Below, in pieces: positions 55,081 to 63,332 of a stretch of DNA of 64,000 nt (positions are counted from its first letter, which is position 1; every line of letters starts with the position of its first letter). The stretch is from Candidatus Pseudothioglobus aerophilus (GTDB lineage Bacteria > Pseudomonadota > Gammaproteobacteria > PS1 > Pseudothioglobaceae). Location of the stretch: NCBI GenBank assembly GCA_014384565.1, contig JACNFO010000024.1, positions 28,802 to 92,801 of the forward strand. Direction: 5' to 3'. The position numbers and the translations under genes were made by a program. The notes below the pieces were generated by a model, which saw nothing but the letters and a program-made list of their open reading frames with translations, did not search any database and had not been told where the DNA came from.

Positions 55081-56115
55081 TTAAGTCTTTTGAATATGCA
55101 AAGTTTGAGTTGGGTAAGCAATTTCAGCGCCATGATCAGAAATTATTTGGGCTATATCTAGCAAAAGCCTTCCCTTAAACGTCTTAAATTCAGTTGCATC
55201 TGTTGATGAGCTGAATGCCCAAATTACAAAGTCAAGTGATGATGCATTGAACACGTCAAAATATACTCGACACGGCTCCTTATGATCAATATTTTTGCTT
55301 TTAGCTAATAACTCTTGAACTTTTTCAATGATACTTTCCATTTGCGCAATATCATCATAACGGATACCAATAACCTCATAAATCTGACGGTTTGTCATTC
55401 GAGAAGGGGTTTCAATAGGTATGGTTGCAAAGATTCCATTTGGAACATAGACAGGGTTCTTACTAAAGGTACGAATACGAGTCATTCTCCAGCCAATTTT
55501 CTCAACCACACCCTCTATACTTTTATCTGTAGTTCGAATCCAATCCCCAGTAGAAAAGGGTTTATCCATTTGAATCATTAGGCCACCAAAAATATTAGCA
55601 AGCATATCTTTAGCAGCAAAACCGACAACAATACCGCCTACTCCACCCAAAGTTAAGATAGAAGAGACTGCGTAACCATAGAACTGGGCAACACCGAGGA
55701 TAATTGCAAAAACAAAAAGAATTTTGGTTAGTCTAGTGAACAACCTAACAGAGTCTTTGTCTATACTACCTTCTTTGTTTAGCATGTAAGTTTCAGTATT
55801 AGATATTAGCCTTAGAATTCCCCAAGTCAAAATGAAGACTGGCGCAATTACTATGTAACTTACAATTTGGCTAAGAGGTGGAATTTCTGATGTAAGTTCT
55901 ACTAATGAAAAGTAAAGCCACCCATACCAAATTAGTAATTTAAGTGGAGCCGAAATAGCACTAATTAGGTGATCATCTAATTGTGTTTTAGTGTTGCTAG
56001 AGTGTTTTGTTATTTGCTTAAGGATTATCCCTAGCGCAATATGCGCAATAACCGCAAGGACCAATAGTGCGCCTGACATCTGGACTGGACTTATATTTTG
56101 GATAAAATCATTCAT
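55081..56115 (-). CDS. MscS-family mechanosensitive channel
   Basis: The 344-residue protein has about four N-terminal transmembrane helices, then the MscS pore helix region VSSILTLGGVGGIVVGFAAKDMLANIFGG split across 147-175, and the cytoplasmic beta and alpha/beta domains. Such channels release solutes on osmotic downshock. It is larger than E. coli MscS and resembles YnaI-type or YbdG-type members. It shares one base with the nlpD-like gene. Confidence 0.88.
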   Translation of the reverse strand: MNDFIQNISPVQMSGALLVLAVIAHIALGIILKQITKHSSNTKTQLDDHLISAISAPLKLLIWYGWLYFSLVELTSEIPPLSQIVSYIVIAPVFILTWGILRLISNTETYMLNKEGSIDKDSVRLFTRLTKILFVFAIILGVAQFYGYAVSSILTLGGVGGIVVGFAAKDMLANIFGGLMIQMDKPFSTGDWIRTTDKSIEGVVEKIGWRMTRIRTFSKNPVYVPNGIFATIPIETPSRMTNRQIYEVIGIRYDDIAQMESIIEKVQELLAKSKNIDHKEPCRVYFDVFNASSLDFVIWAFSSSTDATEFKTFKGRLLLDIAQIISDHGAEIAYPTQTLHIQKT

Positions 56116-56612
56116 TAAAGATATTTTAAAGGATTAATAGGTTCTTCGTATTTTTTCATTTCGAAATAAAATGGTTTGTCGCTGGTAAGAGCAATTAGCT
56201 CACCTTTTTGTATAATATCACCCTCACTTACAAGCAGCTCTTGATTTTGATTGTAAATACTATAGAAGCCATAAGCATGCTTGATAATAATCATTTTTCC
56301 ATAGCTTGTCATTTTATCACCGCTATAGACTACTTCGCCTTTTCTTATTGCCCTTACTTCTTGACCGGCAGAATTGTTGTAAGTTAATCCAAAGTGACTG
56401 TCTTTTTCAGAGTAGGTTTTAAGTATTGACGCGTCAATAGGCAAAGACCAGTCATTGTTAACATTTGCATTACTGGTTTTTGCTTTAGTGTTTTGTTGTA
56501 AAGCCTCTACTTTGTTAAATGACTTTTCAACAACAGTAACTTGACCGGCATCATTGGTAAAGCAGCCCGCAAGAAAAATAAGTAAAAAAAGAGTCAAAAA
56601 TTTAGTATTCAT
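56115..56612 (-). CDS. NlpD-like lipoprotein with a degenerate LytM (peptidase M23) domain
   Basis: The protein starts with a lipoprotein signal and lipobox LAGC, so it should be an outer-membrane lipoprotein. The C-terminal half is an M23/LytM fold (VRAIRKGEVVYSGDKMTSYG then KMIIIKHAYGFYSIYNQN), but zinc ligands are lost: the HxxxD motif reads HFGLT and the HxH end reads FYFEMK. NlpD and EnvC are likewise inactive and activate amidases at division. The LysM domain of NlpD is missing. The ATG three codons inside the frame is preferred since it gives a normal signal peptide. Confidence 0.78.
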   Translation of the reverse strand: MNTKFLTLFLLIFLAGCFTNDAGQVTVVEKSFNKVEALQQNTKAKTSNANVNNDWSLPIDASILKTYSEKDSHFGLTYNNSAGQEVRAIRKGEVVYSGDKMTSYGKMIIIKHAYGFYSIYNQNQELLVSEGDIIQKGELIALTSDKPFYFEMKKYEEPINPLKYL

Positions 56613-57180
56613 ACCACACAAATAAAATAATAATAATAATAAGTAAGTAACCTAGCCAATCTACATACTTATTTAACCATTGATCTGCCATTTTTCCTAA
56701 TTTTCTTACTAGAAATGAAACTAAAAAGTATCTAGCACCCCTTGCAATTAAAGAAAAGGCCACAAAGGGGATAAGTGACATGGACATCATTCCAGCGGAA
56801 ATAGTAAAGAGCTTGTATGGAACTGGACTAAAGCCAGCGATAAGAATAATCACAATTCCATAAGTATTAAAATAAATTTGCGCACTCTCTAGCTTTGATT
56901 CGTAACCTAGGTTAGCAAGTAAAGGCCCAATTTGATCCATAGCAAAGACTCCAATATAGTAGCCAGCTACTCCACCAAGTACAGAGGCTAGAGTACAAAT
57001 CGTTGCAAAATAGTATGCCTTCGATCTATTTTTTAGAGACATAGAGGCCAACAATAAGTCCTGAATTGGCAATGGGAGAATCGAGGACTCTAAAAAGCTT
57101 ATCAGAGATAACCATAAGATTGCAAATCGACTGGCTGACCAATCTAAAATTTTGCTATATACGAAGTGAAAGGGCCTCAT
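56602..57180 (-). CDS. YqaA/DedA-like inner-membrane protein (SNARE-associated/VTT domain)
   Basis: The 192-residue protein has about five hydrophobic helices and the VTT pattern FLESSILPLPIQDLLLASMSL near 30-50 and GYYIGVFAMDQIG, with AGFSPVPYKLFTISAG in the middle. The family includes YqaA and DedA, some of which move lipids across the membrane. It overlaps the nlpD-like gene and follows glyQ by 4 bp, where glyS is usually found. Confidence 0.85.
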   Translation of the reverse strand: MRPFHFVYSKILDWSASRFAILWLSLISFLESSILPLPIQDLLLASMSLKNRSKAYYFATICTLASVLGGVAGYYIGVFAMDQIGPLLANLGYESKLESAQIYFNTYGIVIILIAGFSPVPYKLFTISAGMMSMSLIPFVAFSLIARGARYFLVSFLVRKLGKMADQWLNKYVDWLGYLLIIIIILFVWYEY

Positions 57181-57184
57181 TGAC

Positions 57185-58090
57185 TTATGAGGATTTATTT
57201 TTTAACATTGGGAAGCCAAGTCTTTCCCTAGAATCAAGATAAGCTTGAGCTACTTTTTGACTCATTGACCTTACCCTACGAATAAACCTTGCTCTGTCTG
57301 TGACGCTTATTGCTCGCCTCGCATCAAGAAGGTTAAAAAGATGTGAACCTTTCATAACTTGCTCATAAGCTGGAAAAGGAAGGCTCTCCTCAATAAGTTT
57401 TAAGTTCATTGCTTCAGCTTCATCAAACTGCCTAAAAAGAACTTCAATATCTGCAAGTTCAAAGTTGTATTTTGATTGTTCAACTTCATTTTGATGGAAA
57501 ACATCCCCATAAGTTAAGCCTTCTGTCCAAACAAGGTCATAAACGCTATCAACTCCTTGAAGGTACATTGCTAACCTCTCTAAACCATAGGTTAATTCTC
57601 CAGAAACAGGCTTACAGGGTAGGCCACCAACTTGCTGGAAATATGTAAATTGACTCACCTCCATGCCATTAAGCCAGACCTCCCAACCAAGGCCCCATGC
57701 GCCTAATGTTGGTGATTCCCAATTATCCTCAACAAACCTAACATCATGCATCTTTAGGTCAATGCCAATAAAAGATAACGAGTCAAGATAAAGGTCTTGA
57801 ATATCACTTGGAGAAGGCTTTAATAAAACCTGAAATTGATAATAGTGCTGAAGGCGGTTTGGGTTCTCTCCATAGCGACCATCACTTGGTCTTCTTGAAG
57901 ACTGAACATATGCCGCTTTCCATGGCTCAGGCCCTATTGATCTCAAAAAGGTTGCTGGATGAAAGGTTCCCGCACCAACTTCCATATCAAAAGGTTGTGT
58001 AATAGCGCATCCTTTTTCAGCCCAATAATTTTGTAATTTGAGGATTAAATTTTGAAATGATTTAGTTGTATCGAGTTCTGAGGCTGACAT
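57185..58090 (-). CDS. glyQ: Glycine-tRNA ligase alpha subunit
   Basis: GlyQ carries the aminoacylation site of the bacterial heterotetrameric glycyl-tRNA synthetase. The 301-residue protein is full length, with [32 protein letters not shown] split over 18-50, [22 protein letters not shown] and [25 protein letters not shown]. The beta subunit gene glyS does not follow; it must lie elsewhere. Confidence 0.97.
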   Translation of the reverse strand: MSASELDTTKSFQNLILKLQNYWAEKGCAITQPFDMEVGAGTFHPATFLRSIGPEPWKAAYVQSSRRPSDGRYGENPNRLQHYYQFQVLLKPSPSDIQDLYLDSLSFIGIDLKMHDVRFVEDNWESPTLGAWGLGWEVWLNGMEVSQFTYFQQVGGLPCKPVSGELTYGLERLAMYLQGVDSVYDLVWTEGLTYGDVFHQNEVEQSKYNFELADIEVLFRQFDEAEAMNLKLIEESLPFPAYEQVMKGSHLFNLLDARRAISVTDRARFIRRVRSMSQKVAQAYLDSRERLGFPMLKNKSS

Positions 58091-58180
58091 TAATTTGAAC
58101 TAAAAATAACAATAACAAAAATTTTACCTCACCAACAACTTGTGAGGGTTAGCATTTATATTTTTGTATTAAATACTATT

Positions 58181-58215
58181 AAAAAAAATGCGGAAAGTTA
58201 TCCCGCATTTTTTAT
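58181..58215 (-). terminator. Terminator after ahcY
   Basis: ATGCGG and CCGCAT form a 6-bp GC-rich stem, extended by A/T pairs from flanking A and T runs, with a 9-base loop (58188-58208). It is followed by T's on both strands, so it could work in both directions. It ends the ahcY transcript and insulates glyQ. Confidence 0.75.
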
Positions 58216-58231
58216 TTAACTATGAGAAAGC

Positions 58232-59644
58232 TTAATATTTATAAGTCTCTGACTTAAACGGACCTTCTTTAGGAGTATTAATGTATTTTGCTTGAGTGTC
58301 GGTCAAAATGGTCATTACACCACCAAAGCCTCCAACCATTCCAGCAGCTACTTCTTCATCAAGTTTCTTTGGAAGAATCTCGACTGTGACATTCGCAGCT
58401 TTTTGATCATTAGGAAGGTCAGCAAACTTTTTCTCAAAAAGATGCATTTGAGCTAAAACCTGGTTTGCAAAAGAGCCATCCATAATTCTAGACGGGTGGC
58501 CAGTGGCATTTCCTAGATTAACTAAACGACCTTCAGACAACAAAATTAAGTAGTCGTTTTTATTTTCAGAGCGATAAATACGATGGACTTGTGGCTTTAC
58601 TTCGTCCCATTTCCAATTATCACGCATATATAAAGTATCAATTTCGTTATCAAAATGACCAATATTACAAACTACTGAGCCAGCTTTTAGGCTTCTAAGC
58701 ATCGCCGAATCACAAACATTTGTATTACCAGTTGTAGTTACAATCAAATCAGTAGTGCTTAGTAATTCTTTATTAATACAATCCATTGAGCCTGTGTTAA
58801 CACCATCGATATAGGGTGAAACAACCTCAAAGCCATCCATACAAGCTTGAAACGCACAAATAGGATCAACTTCAGTAATCTTTACAATCATTCCTTCTTG
58901 GCGAAGTGACATAGCAGAGCCTTTACCAACATCACCGTAGCCTATTAGAAGCGCCTTCTTTCCTGACATTAGCATATCTGTACCGCGCTTTATAGCGTCA
59001 TTTAATGAGTGACGACATCCATATTTATTATCATTTTTTGCTTTAGTAACAGCGTCATTAACATTGATCGCTGGAACTTTAAGCTCACCACTTTTAATCA
59101 TCTCTAGAAGGCGATGGACACCCGTTGTCGTTTCTTCGCTAATACCATGGATTTTATCAAGCATTTCAGGATATTTTTCATGAACCATTCCTGTTAAATC
59201 GCCGCCATCATCTAAAATCATGTTAGCATCCCATGGCTTACCATTATGAAGAATAGTTTGCTCAATACACCATAAAAACTCTTCTTCAGTTTCACCTTTC
59301 CAAGCAAAAACCGGAATATTTTTTGCAGCCATCGCAGATGCAGCATGATCTTGGGTTGAAAAAATATTGCAAGATGACCAGCGAATTTCAGCGCCTAAAT
59401 CTATTAGCGTTTCCATAAGCACAGCAGTTTGAATTGTCATATGAATGCAGCCCATAATTCTTGCTCCATTCAAAGGCTGCTCTTTTCTGTATTTTGATCT
59501 AAGAGCCATTAAAGCAGGCATTTCAGCTTCTGCTAACTCAATCTCTTTACGCCCAAATTCTGCCAAATTAATATCAGCAACTTTGTAGTCAAGGTTAAGA
59601 TCAGCGACTTTAAAGCCAGTATTATCTATTGTTGATTCGCTCAT
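58232..59644 (-). CDS. ahcY: Adenosylhomocysteinase
   Basis: AhcY hydrolyses S-adenosylhomocysteine to homocysteine and adenosine, with NAD. The 470-residue protein has [16 protein letters not shown] [16 protein letters not shown], the NAD motif [14 protein letters not shown] and [10 protein letters not shown] near the end, with the C-terminal ending in [18 protein letters not shown]. It includes the 40-residue insertion typical of proteobacterial forms. Its leader has a SAH riboswitch, so it is switched on by its own substrate. Confidence 0.97.
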   Translation of the reverse strand: MSESTIDNTGFKVADLNLDYKVADINLAEFGRKEIELAEAEMPALMALRSKYRKEQPLNGARIMGCIHMTIQTAVLMETLIDLGAEIRWSSCNIFSTQDHAASAMAAKNIPVFAWKGETEEEFLWCIEQTILHNGKPWDANMILDDGGDLTGMVHEKYPEMLDKIHGISEETTTGVHRLLEMIKSGELKVPAINVNDAVTKAKNDNKYGCRHSLNDAIKRGTDMLMSGKKALLIGYGDVGKGSAMSLRQEGMIVKITEVDPICAFQACMDGFEVVSPYIDGVNTGSMDCINKELLSTTDLIVTTTGNTNVCDSAMLRSLKAGSVVCNIGHFDNEIDTLYMRDNWKWDEVKPQVHRIYRSENKNDYLILLSEGRLVNLGNATGHPSRIMDGSFANQVLAQMHLFEKKFADLPNDQKAANVTVEILPKKLDEEVAAGMVGGFGGVMTILTDTQAKYINTPKEGPFKSETYKY

Positions 59645-59672
59645 TTTATTTCCTATTAAATTGAAAAAAAAT

Positions 59673-59735
59673 GAGCGTCGTTTTGGTTACCAAGCCTGAT
59701 TGAGAAGAGTCCCAATGCAACGCTCCTTGGTAAGT
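59673..59735 (-). ncRNA. S-adenosylhomocysteine (SAH) riboswitch in the ahcY leader
   Basis: Read on the minus strand, the leader has the SAH aptamer core: ACCAAGGAGCGTTGCA, an internal hairpin region, then TCAGGCTTGGT, with ACCAAG/CTTGGT forming P1. Downstream, ACGCTC can pair with GAGCGT to make the pseudoknot stem. These are the conserved parts of the SAH class, known upstream of ahcY. A -10 TATAAT at 59741-59746 places the start just before the aptamer. A run of eight T's follows the 3' pseudoknot strand, so control could be by termination or at the ribosome site AGGAAA. The aptamer is strong; the switching mode is inference. Confidence 0.88.
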
Positions 59736-59740
59736 TTGAT

Positions 59741-59746
59741 ATTATA
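59741..59746 (-). promoter_or_regulatory. -10 element of the ahcY promoter
   Basis: A perfect TATAAT on the minus strand lies about 8 bases before the SAH aptamer, so the message would begin at the riboswitch. The -35 region is weak. Confidence 0.6.
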
Positions 59747-59769
59747 CAAAAAAATAATTAAAAAAGAAA

Positions 59770-60903
59770 CTATTTTAGCAATTCTGCTCTATCAGTTTTT
59801 TCCCAGCTAATTGAGTCTTCAGTTCTGCCAAAATGACCATAGCTAGCAGTTTGTTGATAGATAGGACGTTTTAAATCCAACATTGCGATTAAACCTTTAG
59901 GCCTAAGATCAAAGTGCTTTCTAATCAATGTCACTATTTCATGGTGAGGAATTTTTCCAGTTCCAAAAGTATCAACACTAATGCTTGTTGGCTCTGCAAC
60001 GCCAATTGCATAAGAAACTTGAATTTCACATCTTTCAGCAAGTCCAGCTGCCACAATATTTTTTGCAACATATCGAGTTGCGTATGCTGCACTTCTATCA
60101 ACTTTTGATGGGTCTTTTCCAGAAAAAGCACCACCACCATGTCTAGCCATACCGCCGTAAGTGTCTACAATAATTTTTCTTCCAGTAAGTCCAGCATCTC
60201 CAACAGGGCCACCAATTACAAAGTTACCAGTTGGATTAATATGGTATTGAGTATCATTTGTCAGCCATTTTTCTGGCAAGATCGGTTTAATAATTTCTTC
60301 AAGTATCGTTTCTCTTAGCTCTTCTAATGAGATGTCACCATCATGCTGTGTTGAGAGAACTACCGCATCAATTCCTACAATTTGATTGCCTTCATAAATA
60401 CATGAAACTTGGGATTTTGCATCAGGGCGAAGCCAAGGTATGACACCGTTAAGCATTAGCTCTGCTTGTTGTTTAACAAGTTGATGAGAAAGCATAATAG
60501 GCGCTGGCATCAACTCATCTGTTGAATTTTCAGCATAACCAAACATGAGTCCTTGATCACCAGCTCCTTGCTCGTGATTTTCACTTTCTGTAACACCCAT
60601 AGAAATGTCTTGTGACTGTCTGCCTAAGAGGTTAGTTACTGAACAAGAATTACCATTAAAGCCATATTCTTCTTTGTCATAACCTATAGCAAGAATCGTT
60701 TTTCGAACCACTTCCTCATAATCAATTTGGGCGTTAGTAGTTATTTCTCCTGCCAAGACAACTTGATTGTCTTTAACTAAAGTTTCAACTGCAACTCTTG
60801 AATTGATGTCTTGTTTAAGCGCAGCATCAAGAATAGCGTCAGAGATTTGATCACAAACTTTATCAGGGTGACCTGCAGAAACAGATTCAGAAGTAAATAT
60901 CAT
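59770..60903 (-). CDS. metK: S-adenosylmethionine synthetase
   Basis: MetK makes SAM from methionine and ATP. The 377-residue protein has [20 protein letters not shown] at the start, the [12 protein letters not shown] motif, [18 protein letters not shown] with the P-loop-like GGGAFSGKD, and a C-terminal GHFGR. It lies 125 bp upstream of ahcY, so the two enzymes of the methyl cycle are neighbours, each with its own leader RNA. Confidence 0.97.
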   Translation of the reverse strand: MIFTSESVSAGHPDKVCDQISDAILDAALKQDINSRVAVETLVKDNQVVLAGEITTNAQIDYEEVVRKTILAIGYDKEEYGFNGNSCSVTNLLGRQSQDISMGVTESENHEQGAGDQGLMFGYAENSTDELMPAPIMLSHQLVKQQAELMLNGVIPWLRPDAKSQVSCIYEGNQIVGIDAVVLSTQHDGDISLEELRETILEEIIKPILPEKWLTNDTQYHINPTGNFVIGGPVGDAGLTGRKIIVDTYGGMARHGGGAFSGKDPSKVDRSAAYATRYVAKNIVAAGLAERCEIQVSYAIGVAEPTSISVDTFGTGKIPHHEIVTLIRKHFDLRPKGLIAMLDLKRPIYQQTASYGHFGRTEDSISWEKTDRAELLK

Positions 60904-60922
60904 AGTGTATTCCTATAAAAAA

Positions 60923-60968
60923 TAAAAAAAACCAGTAAAGTGGGTTTCTCAGGAAAACACCAACTTTA
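60923..60968 (-). terminator. Intrinsic terminator-like hairpin in the metK leader
   Basis: On the minus strand TAAAGT-T-GG-T-GTTT pairs with AAAC-CC-ACTTTA around a 7-base loop, giving 12 pairs with two bulged U's. After CTGG comes a run of eight T's. The 5' arm overlaps the 3' end of the SAM-II-like aptamer (AGCTAAAG), so the two structures may exclude each other. This is the likely expression platform. Confidence 0.65.
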
Positions 60969-61020
60969 GCTTATTTTAGTCACCTTAGTGACAACGCTAG
61001 CAATCGATACAAATCAGCGT
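60964..61020 (-). ncRNA. SAM-II-type riboswitch aptamer in the metK leader
   Basis: Read on the minus strand, the leader has the SAM-II core in order: ACGCTGATTTG, then ATTGCTAGCGT (P1 CGCT/AGCG), then CTAAAATAAGCTAAAG, which matches the conserved UAAA-N4-AGCUAAA end. It closely follows the known SAM-II pattern CGCUGAUUU...AUUGCNAGCG. Between them lies an extra small hairpin GTCAC-TAAG-GTGAC not seen in the minimal class. The related SAM-V class is the alternative. A TATAAT at 61027-61032 with TTGCAT at 61050-61055 starts the RNA at the aptamer. Confidence 0.8.
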
Positions 61021-61026
61021 GTGAGA

Positions 61027-61055
61027 ATTATATAATCTTTTATGATTAAATGCAA
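61027..61055 (-). promoter_or_regulatory. metK promoter
   Basis: TTGCAT (61050-61055) and TATAAT (61027-61032) lie 17 bp apart on the minus strand, with the start expected near 61020, the first base of the aptamer. The same pair of boxes is before rpsT. Confidence 0.6.
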
Positions 61056-61058
61056 AGG

Positions 61059-61724
61059 TTATTCCAGGCTGACTCTTAAAGCTACTGCACTTACAAATGG
61101 CGCAGTTATAAGGCTAATAATAAGAATTGAGCCTAAAAAATAGAGCTGACCATTAATTGAAAGGTTGAATTGTGATTGAGAGACTGCGCTTGTTGCAAAA
61201 ATTAAAATAGGTATGTAAAGAGGGAGTATTAATAAAGATAATAACATTCCAGAGTTTTTTATACTAACTACTAGTGAAGCACCTATAGAGCCTATTAGAC
61301 TTAAACAAGGAGTGGCTAAACAGAGCGTTAACATTAAAATATAGATGCTATTAGAGTCTAAAAATAGGGCTATCCCAAGTAACGGCGAAAGTAATATGAT
61401 TGGGAGACCACTAAGTATCCAATGCGCAGTAGTTTTAGCAAGGAGGATTAAGGGAAGTGGATGATGTGAAATAACTATTTGCTCAAGAACGCCATTATCA
61501 TAGTCGGAGTGAAACAATGAGTTTAGTGATAAAAGTACTGAAAGCATTGTAATAACCCAAATAATACCAGGCGCTATATTCATTAATGTTTCAGCATTTG
61601 GGCTTATAGCAATCGGAAATAATGAAATAGAAATAACAAAAAACATTAGAGGGTTAAGAAAGCTAGATGGATTTCTAAATGCCATTTTTAAATCTCTTGT
61701 TAGTGTTGTTAAAAAGATATTCAA
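61059..61724 (-). CDS. ccmB: Haem exporter permease CcmB (cytochrome c maturation)
   Basis: CcmB is a membrane part of the CcmABCD complex that handles haem for cytochrome c. The 221-residue protein has six hydrophobic helices and the CcmB features LTRDLKMAFRNPSSFLNPLMFF at the start and DYDNGVLEQIVISHHPLPLILLAK. It overlaps ccmA by 4 bp. ccmC does not follow; metK lies downstream instead. Confidence 0.92.
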   Translation of the reverse strand: MNIFLTTLTRDLKMAFRNPSSFLNPLMFFVISISLFPIAISPNAETLMNIAPGIIWVITMLSVLLSLNSLFHSDYDNGVLEQIVISHHPLPLILLAKTTAHWILSGLPIILLSPLLGIALFLDSNSIYILMLTLCLATPCLSLIGSIGASLVVSIKNSGMLLSLLILPLYIPILIFATSAVSQSQFNLSINGQLYFLGSILIISLITAPFVSAVALRVSLE

Positions 61725-62323
61725 AGAGAAATCTCCTTAAGGCTTTTAATATTGCAATCTTGATGGGTTGTTAAGATGCATAGCCCGCCATTTGCACAAT
61801 GTTTTTCAATTTGATTTTCAATTATCTTGATTCCATCTGAGTCTAGTGCAGTGAAAGGCTCATCAAGAAGCCAAAGTTTCGACTGACTAATAAAGAGAAG
61901 TGATAATGCTATCCTTCTTTTCTGTCCTGCAGAGAGGTTTCCAGCAGGCTCGTGTTCATAATTTTCTAATCCAATTTCTTTTAAAGCGTCATGAAAATTT
62001 GGCGATAAAATTTCTGTATTGAGTTTTGTTAAATATTCTAGGTTTTCGATGCAGCTAAGCTCTGAGCTTAAAGCAGCATAGTGACCAAGATATAGCGTTT
62101 CTATTTGATATGTCTCGCTATTTGATTGATTTTGGTCGAATTCTATGGAGCCCAGCTCTGGAGTATTAAGCCCTGCAATTATCTTTAGAAGTGAGGTTTT
62201 TCCTGATCCATTTTGACCAGAGATTCTAAGGACTTCACCAGAATTTAATTCAAAAGATAAGTTTTCAAAGAGAAGGTTATAGCCTCTTTGGCAGCTTAAT
62301 TTATTGACCGATAGCATTGACAT
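61721..62323 (-). CDS. ccmA: Cytochrome c biogenesis ATPase CcmA
   Basis: The 200-residue ABC ATPase has Walker A GQNGSGKTSLLKIIAGL near 34-50, the signature LSAGQKRRIALSLL typical of CcmA, and Walker B LWLLDEPFTALD. It powers release of the holo-CcmE complex. Translation may start at the second methionine, MLSVNKLSC. It is first in the ccmAB pair. Confidence 0.93.
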   Translation of the reverse strand: MSMLSVNKLSCQRGYNLLFENLSFELNSGEVLRISGQNGSGKTSLLKIIAGLNTPELGSIEFDQNQSNSETYQIETLYLGHYAALSSELSCIENLEYLTKLNTEILSPNFHDALKEIGLENYEHEPAGNLSAGQKRRIALSLLFISQSKLWLLDEPFTALDSDGIKIIENQIEKHCANGGLCILTTHQDCNIKSLKEISL

Positions 62324-62404
62324 ATCATTATTTTAGTTGATAAGCTCAATAAAGGCGATAGATTCGAAGGAGCTTAGGACTTAATTTAAAGACACATTCT
62401 TTTA

Positions 62405-62851
62405 TTAATTAGAGTTTAGTAATTCCTCTAAGCCACTCTTGTCAATTTCAGATAACAGATTACCTGAAAATATAAGCCTTAAGCGGTATCTAATTTCAAT
62501 CTCACCATCAATTGTTGAGTGATTAATGTAATCCCACTGATATTGATGAAAAGGATCAATAATGCTTGGCGAGCCAATCAAATTCATCACAGACTGCTTT
62601 GACATCCCTAATTGAAGCTGATTAACTTCTTTAATATCTAAAATTACTCCTTGCAGAATTGTTGGTTTATATACATCGATTGAGGGCATCTTAGGCTTAG
62701 CCCAGCTAGGCAGTGATAGCTTAGGCATTTTTGGTAAATCTGGCATAGTAAACTTGGGCAGTTTAGGAAGTTCAGGCGCCTTAGGAAGAGAATTAGTACA
62801 CCCAGTCAATATAAGACAGCCAAGTAGAATAAAAGTTAATCTCTTCATCAT
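62405..62851 (-). CDS. bamE: BamE-like outer-membrane lipoprotein with a proline/lysine-rich linker
   Basis: BamE is part of the complex that inserts beta-barrel proteins into the outer membrane. The 148-residue protein has a signal peptide with lipobox LTGC and a C-terminal SmpA/OmlA domain (about 66-148, with QLQLGMSKQSVMNLIGSPSI). Between them is an unusual linker (about 22-60) of repeated PKxPxLPK-like units. The gene is divergent from fur, the standard bamE-fur order, which supports the call. Confidence 0.88.
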   Translation of the reverse strand: MMKRLTFILLGCLILTGCTNSLPKAPELPKLPKFTMPDLPKMPKLSLPSWAKPKMPSIDVYKPTILQGVILDIKEVNQLQLGMSKQSVMNLIGSPSIIDPFHQYQWDYINHSTIDGEIEIRYRLRLIFSGNLLSEIDKSGLEELLNSN

Positions 62852-62901
62852 TAGTTAAAACATATAAAATATAAATAAGATTTTACCTTAAGGATTTTTA
62901 A

Positions 62902-63309
62902 ATGGATGCAGAAGATTTAAAAAGTGCTGGTCTTAAAGTTACTCTTCCAAGGCTAAAGATTTTAGAAGTTTTGGAGAAATCACCAAACCATCATTTGAGT
63001 GCTGAGGACATCTATAGAGTTCTGATTGAACAAAATGAAGAGGTTGGTGTTGCAACAATTTACCGCGTTTTATCTCAATTTGAAGAATCTGGAATTGTTC
63101 AGAAATTAAATTTTGAAAATAACCAGGCTGTCTATGAGTTATGCGGCTTAGAACATCACGACCATCTAGTGTGTGTGAAGTGCAGTAAGATTATCGAATT
63201 TCATGATGATGTTATTGAACAACATCAGCTTCAAATTGCAAAAAAACATGGCTTTGAGTTGACTGATCATTCACTATACCTTTATGGCTTATGCAAGGAC
63301 TGTCATTAA
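62902..63309 (+). CDS. fur: Ferric uptake regulator Fur
   Basis: The 135-residue protein matches E. coli Fur from LKSAGLKVTLPRLKILEVLE through ATIYRVLSQFEESGIV and EHHDHLVCVKCSKIIEFHDD to NHSLYLYG-like DHSLYLYGLCKDCH. It has the structural zinc cysteines in CVKC and CKDC. With iron it represses iron uptake genes. It precedes a metal ABC permease gene by 23 bp, so the pair may share a transcript. Confidence 0.95.
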   Translation: MDAEDLKSAGLKVTLPRLKILEVLEKSPNHHLSAEDIYRVLIEQNEEVGVATIYRVLSQFEESGIVQKLNFENNQAVYELCGLEHHDHLVCVKCSKIIEFHDDVIEQHQLQIAKKHGFELTDHSLYLYGLCKDCH

Positions 63310-63332
63310 GTTTTTTTAGGGCTTTATAAATT

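Noticed and set aside
61031..61036. Plus-strand TATAAT near 61.03 kb
   Set aside because: No plus-strand gene follows; it is a by-product of the near-symmetric minus-strand -10 of metK.
62902..63309. Zur instead of Fur, because a zinc-type permease follows
   Set aside because: Residue pattern matches E. coli Fur across the DNA-binding and metal sites, and the divergent bamE neighbour is the standard Fur context.
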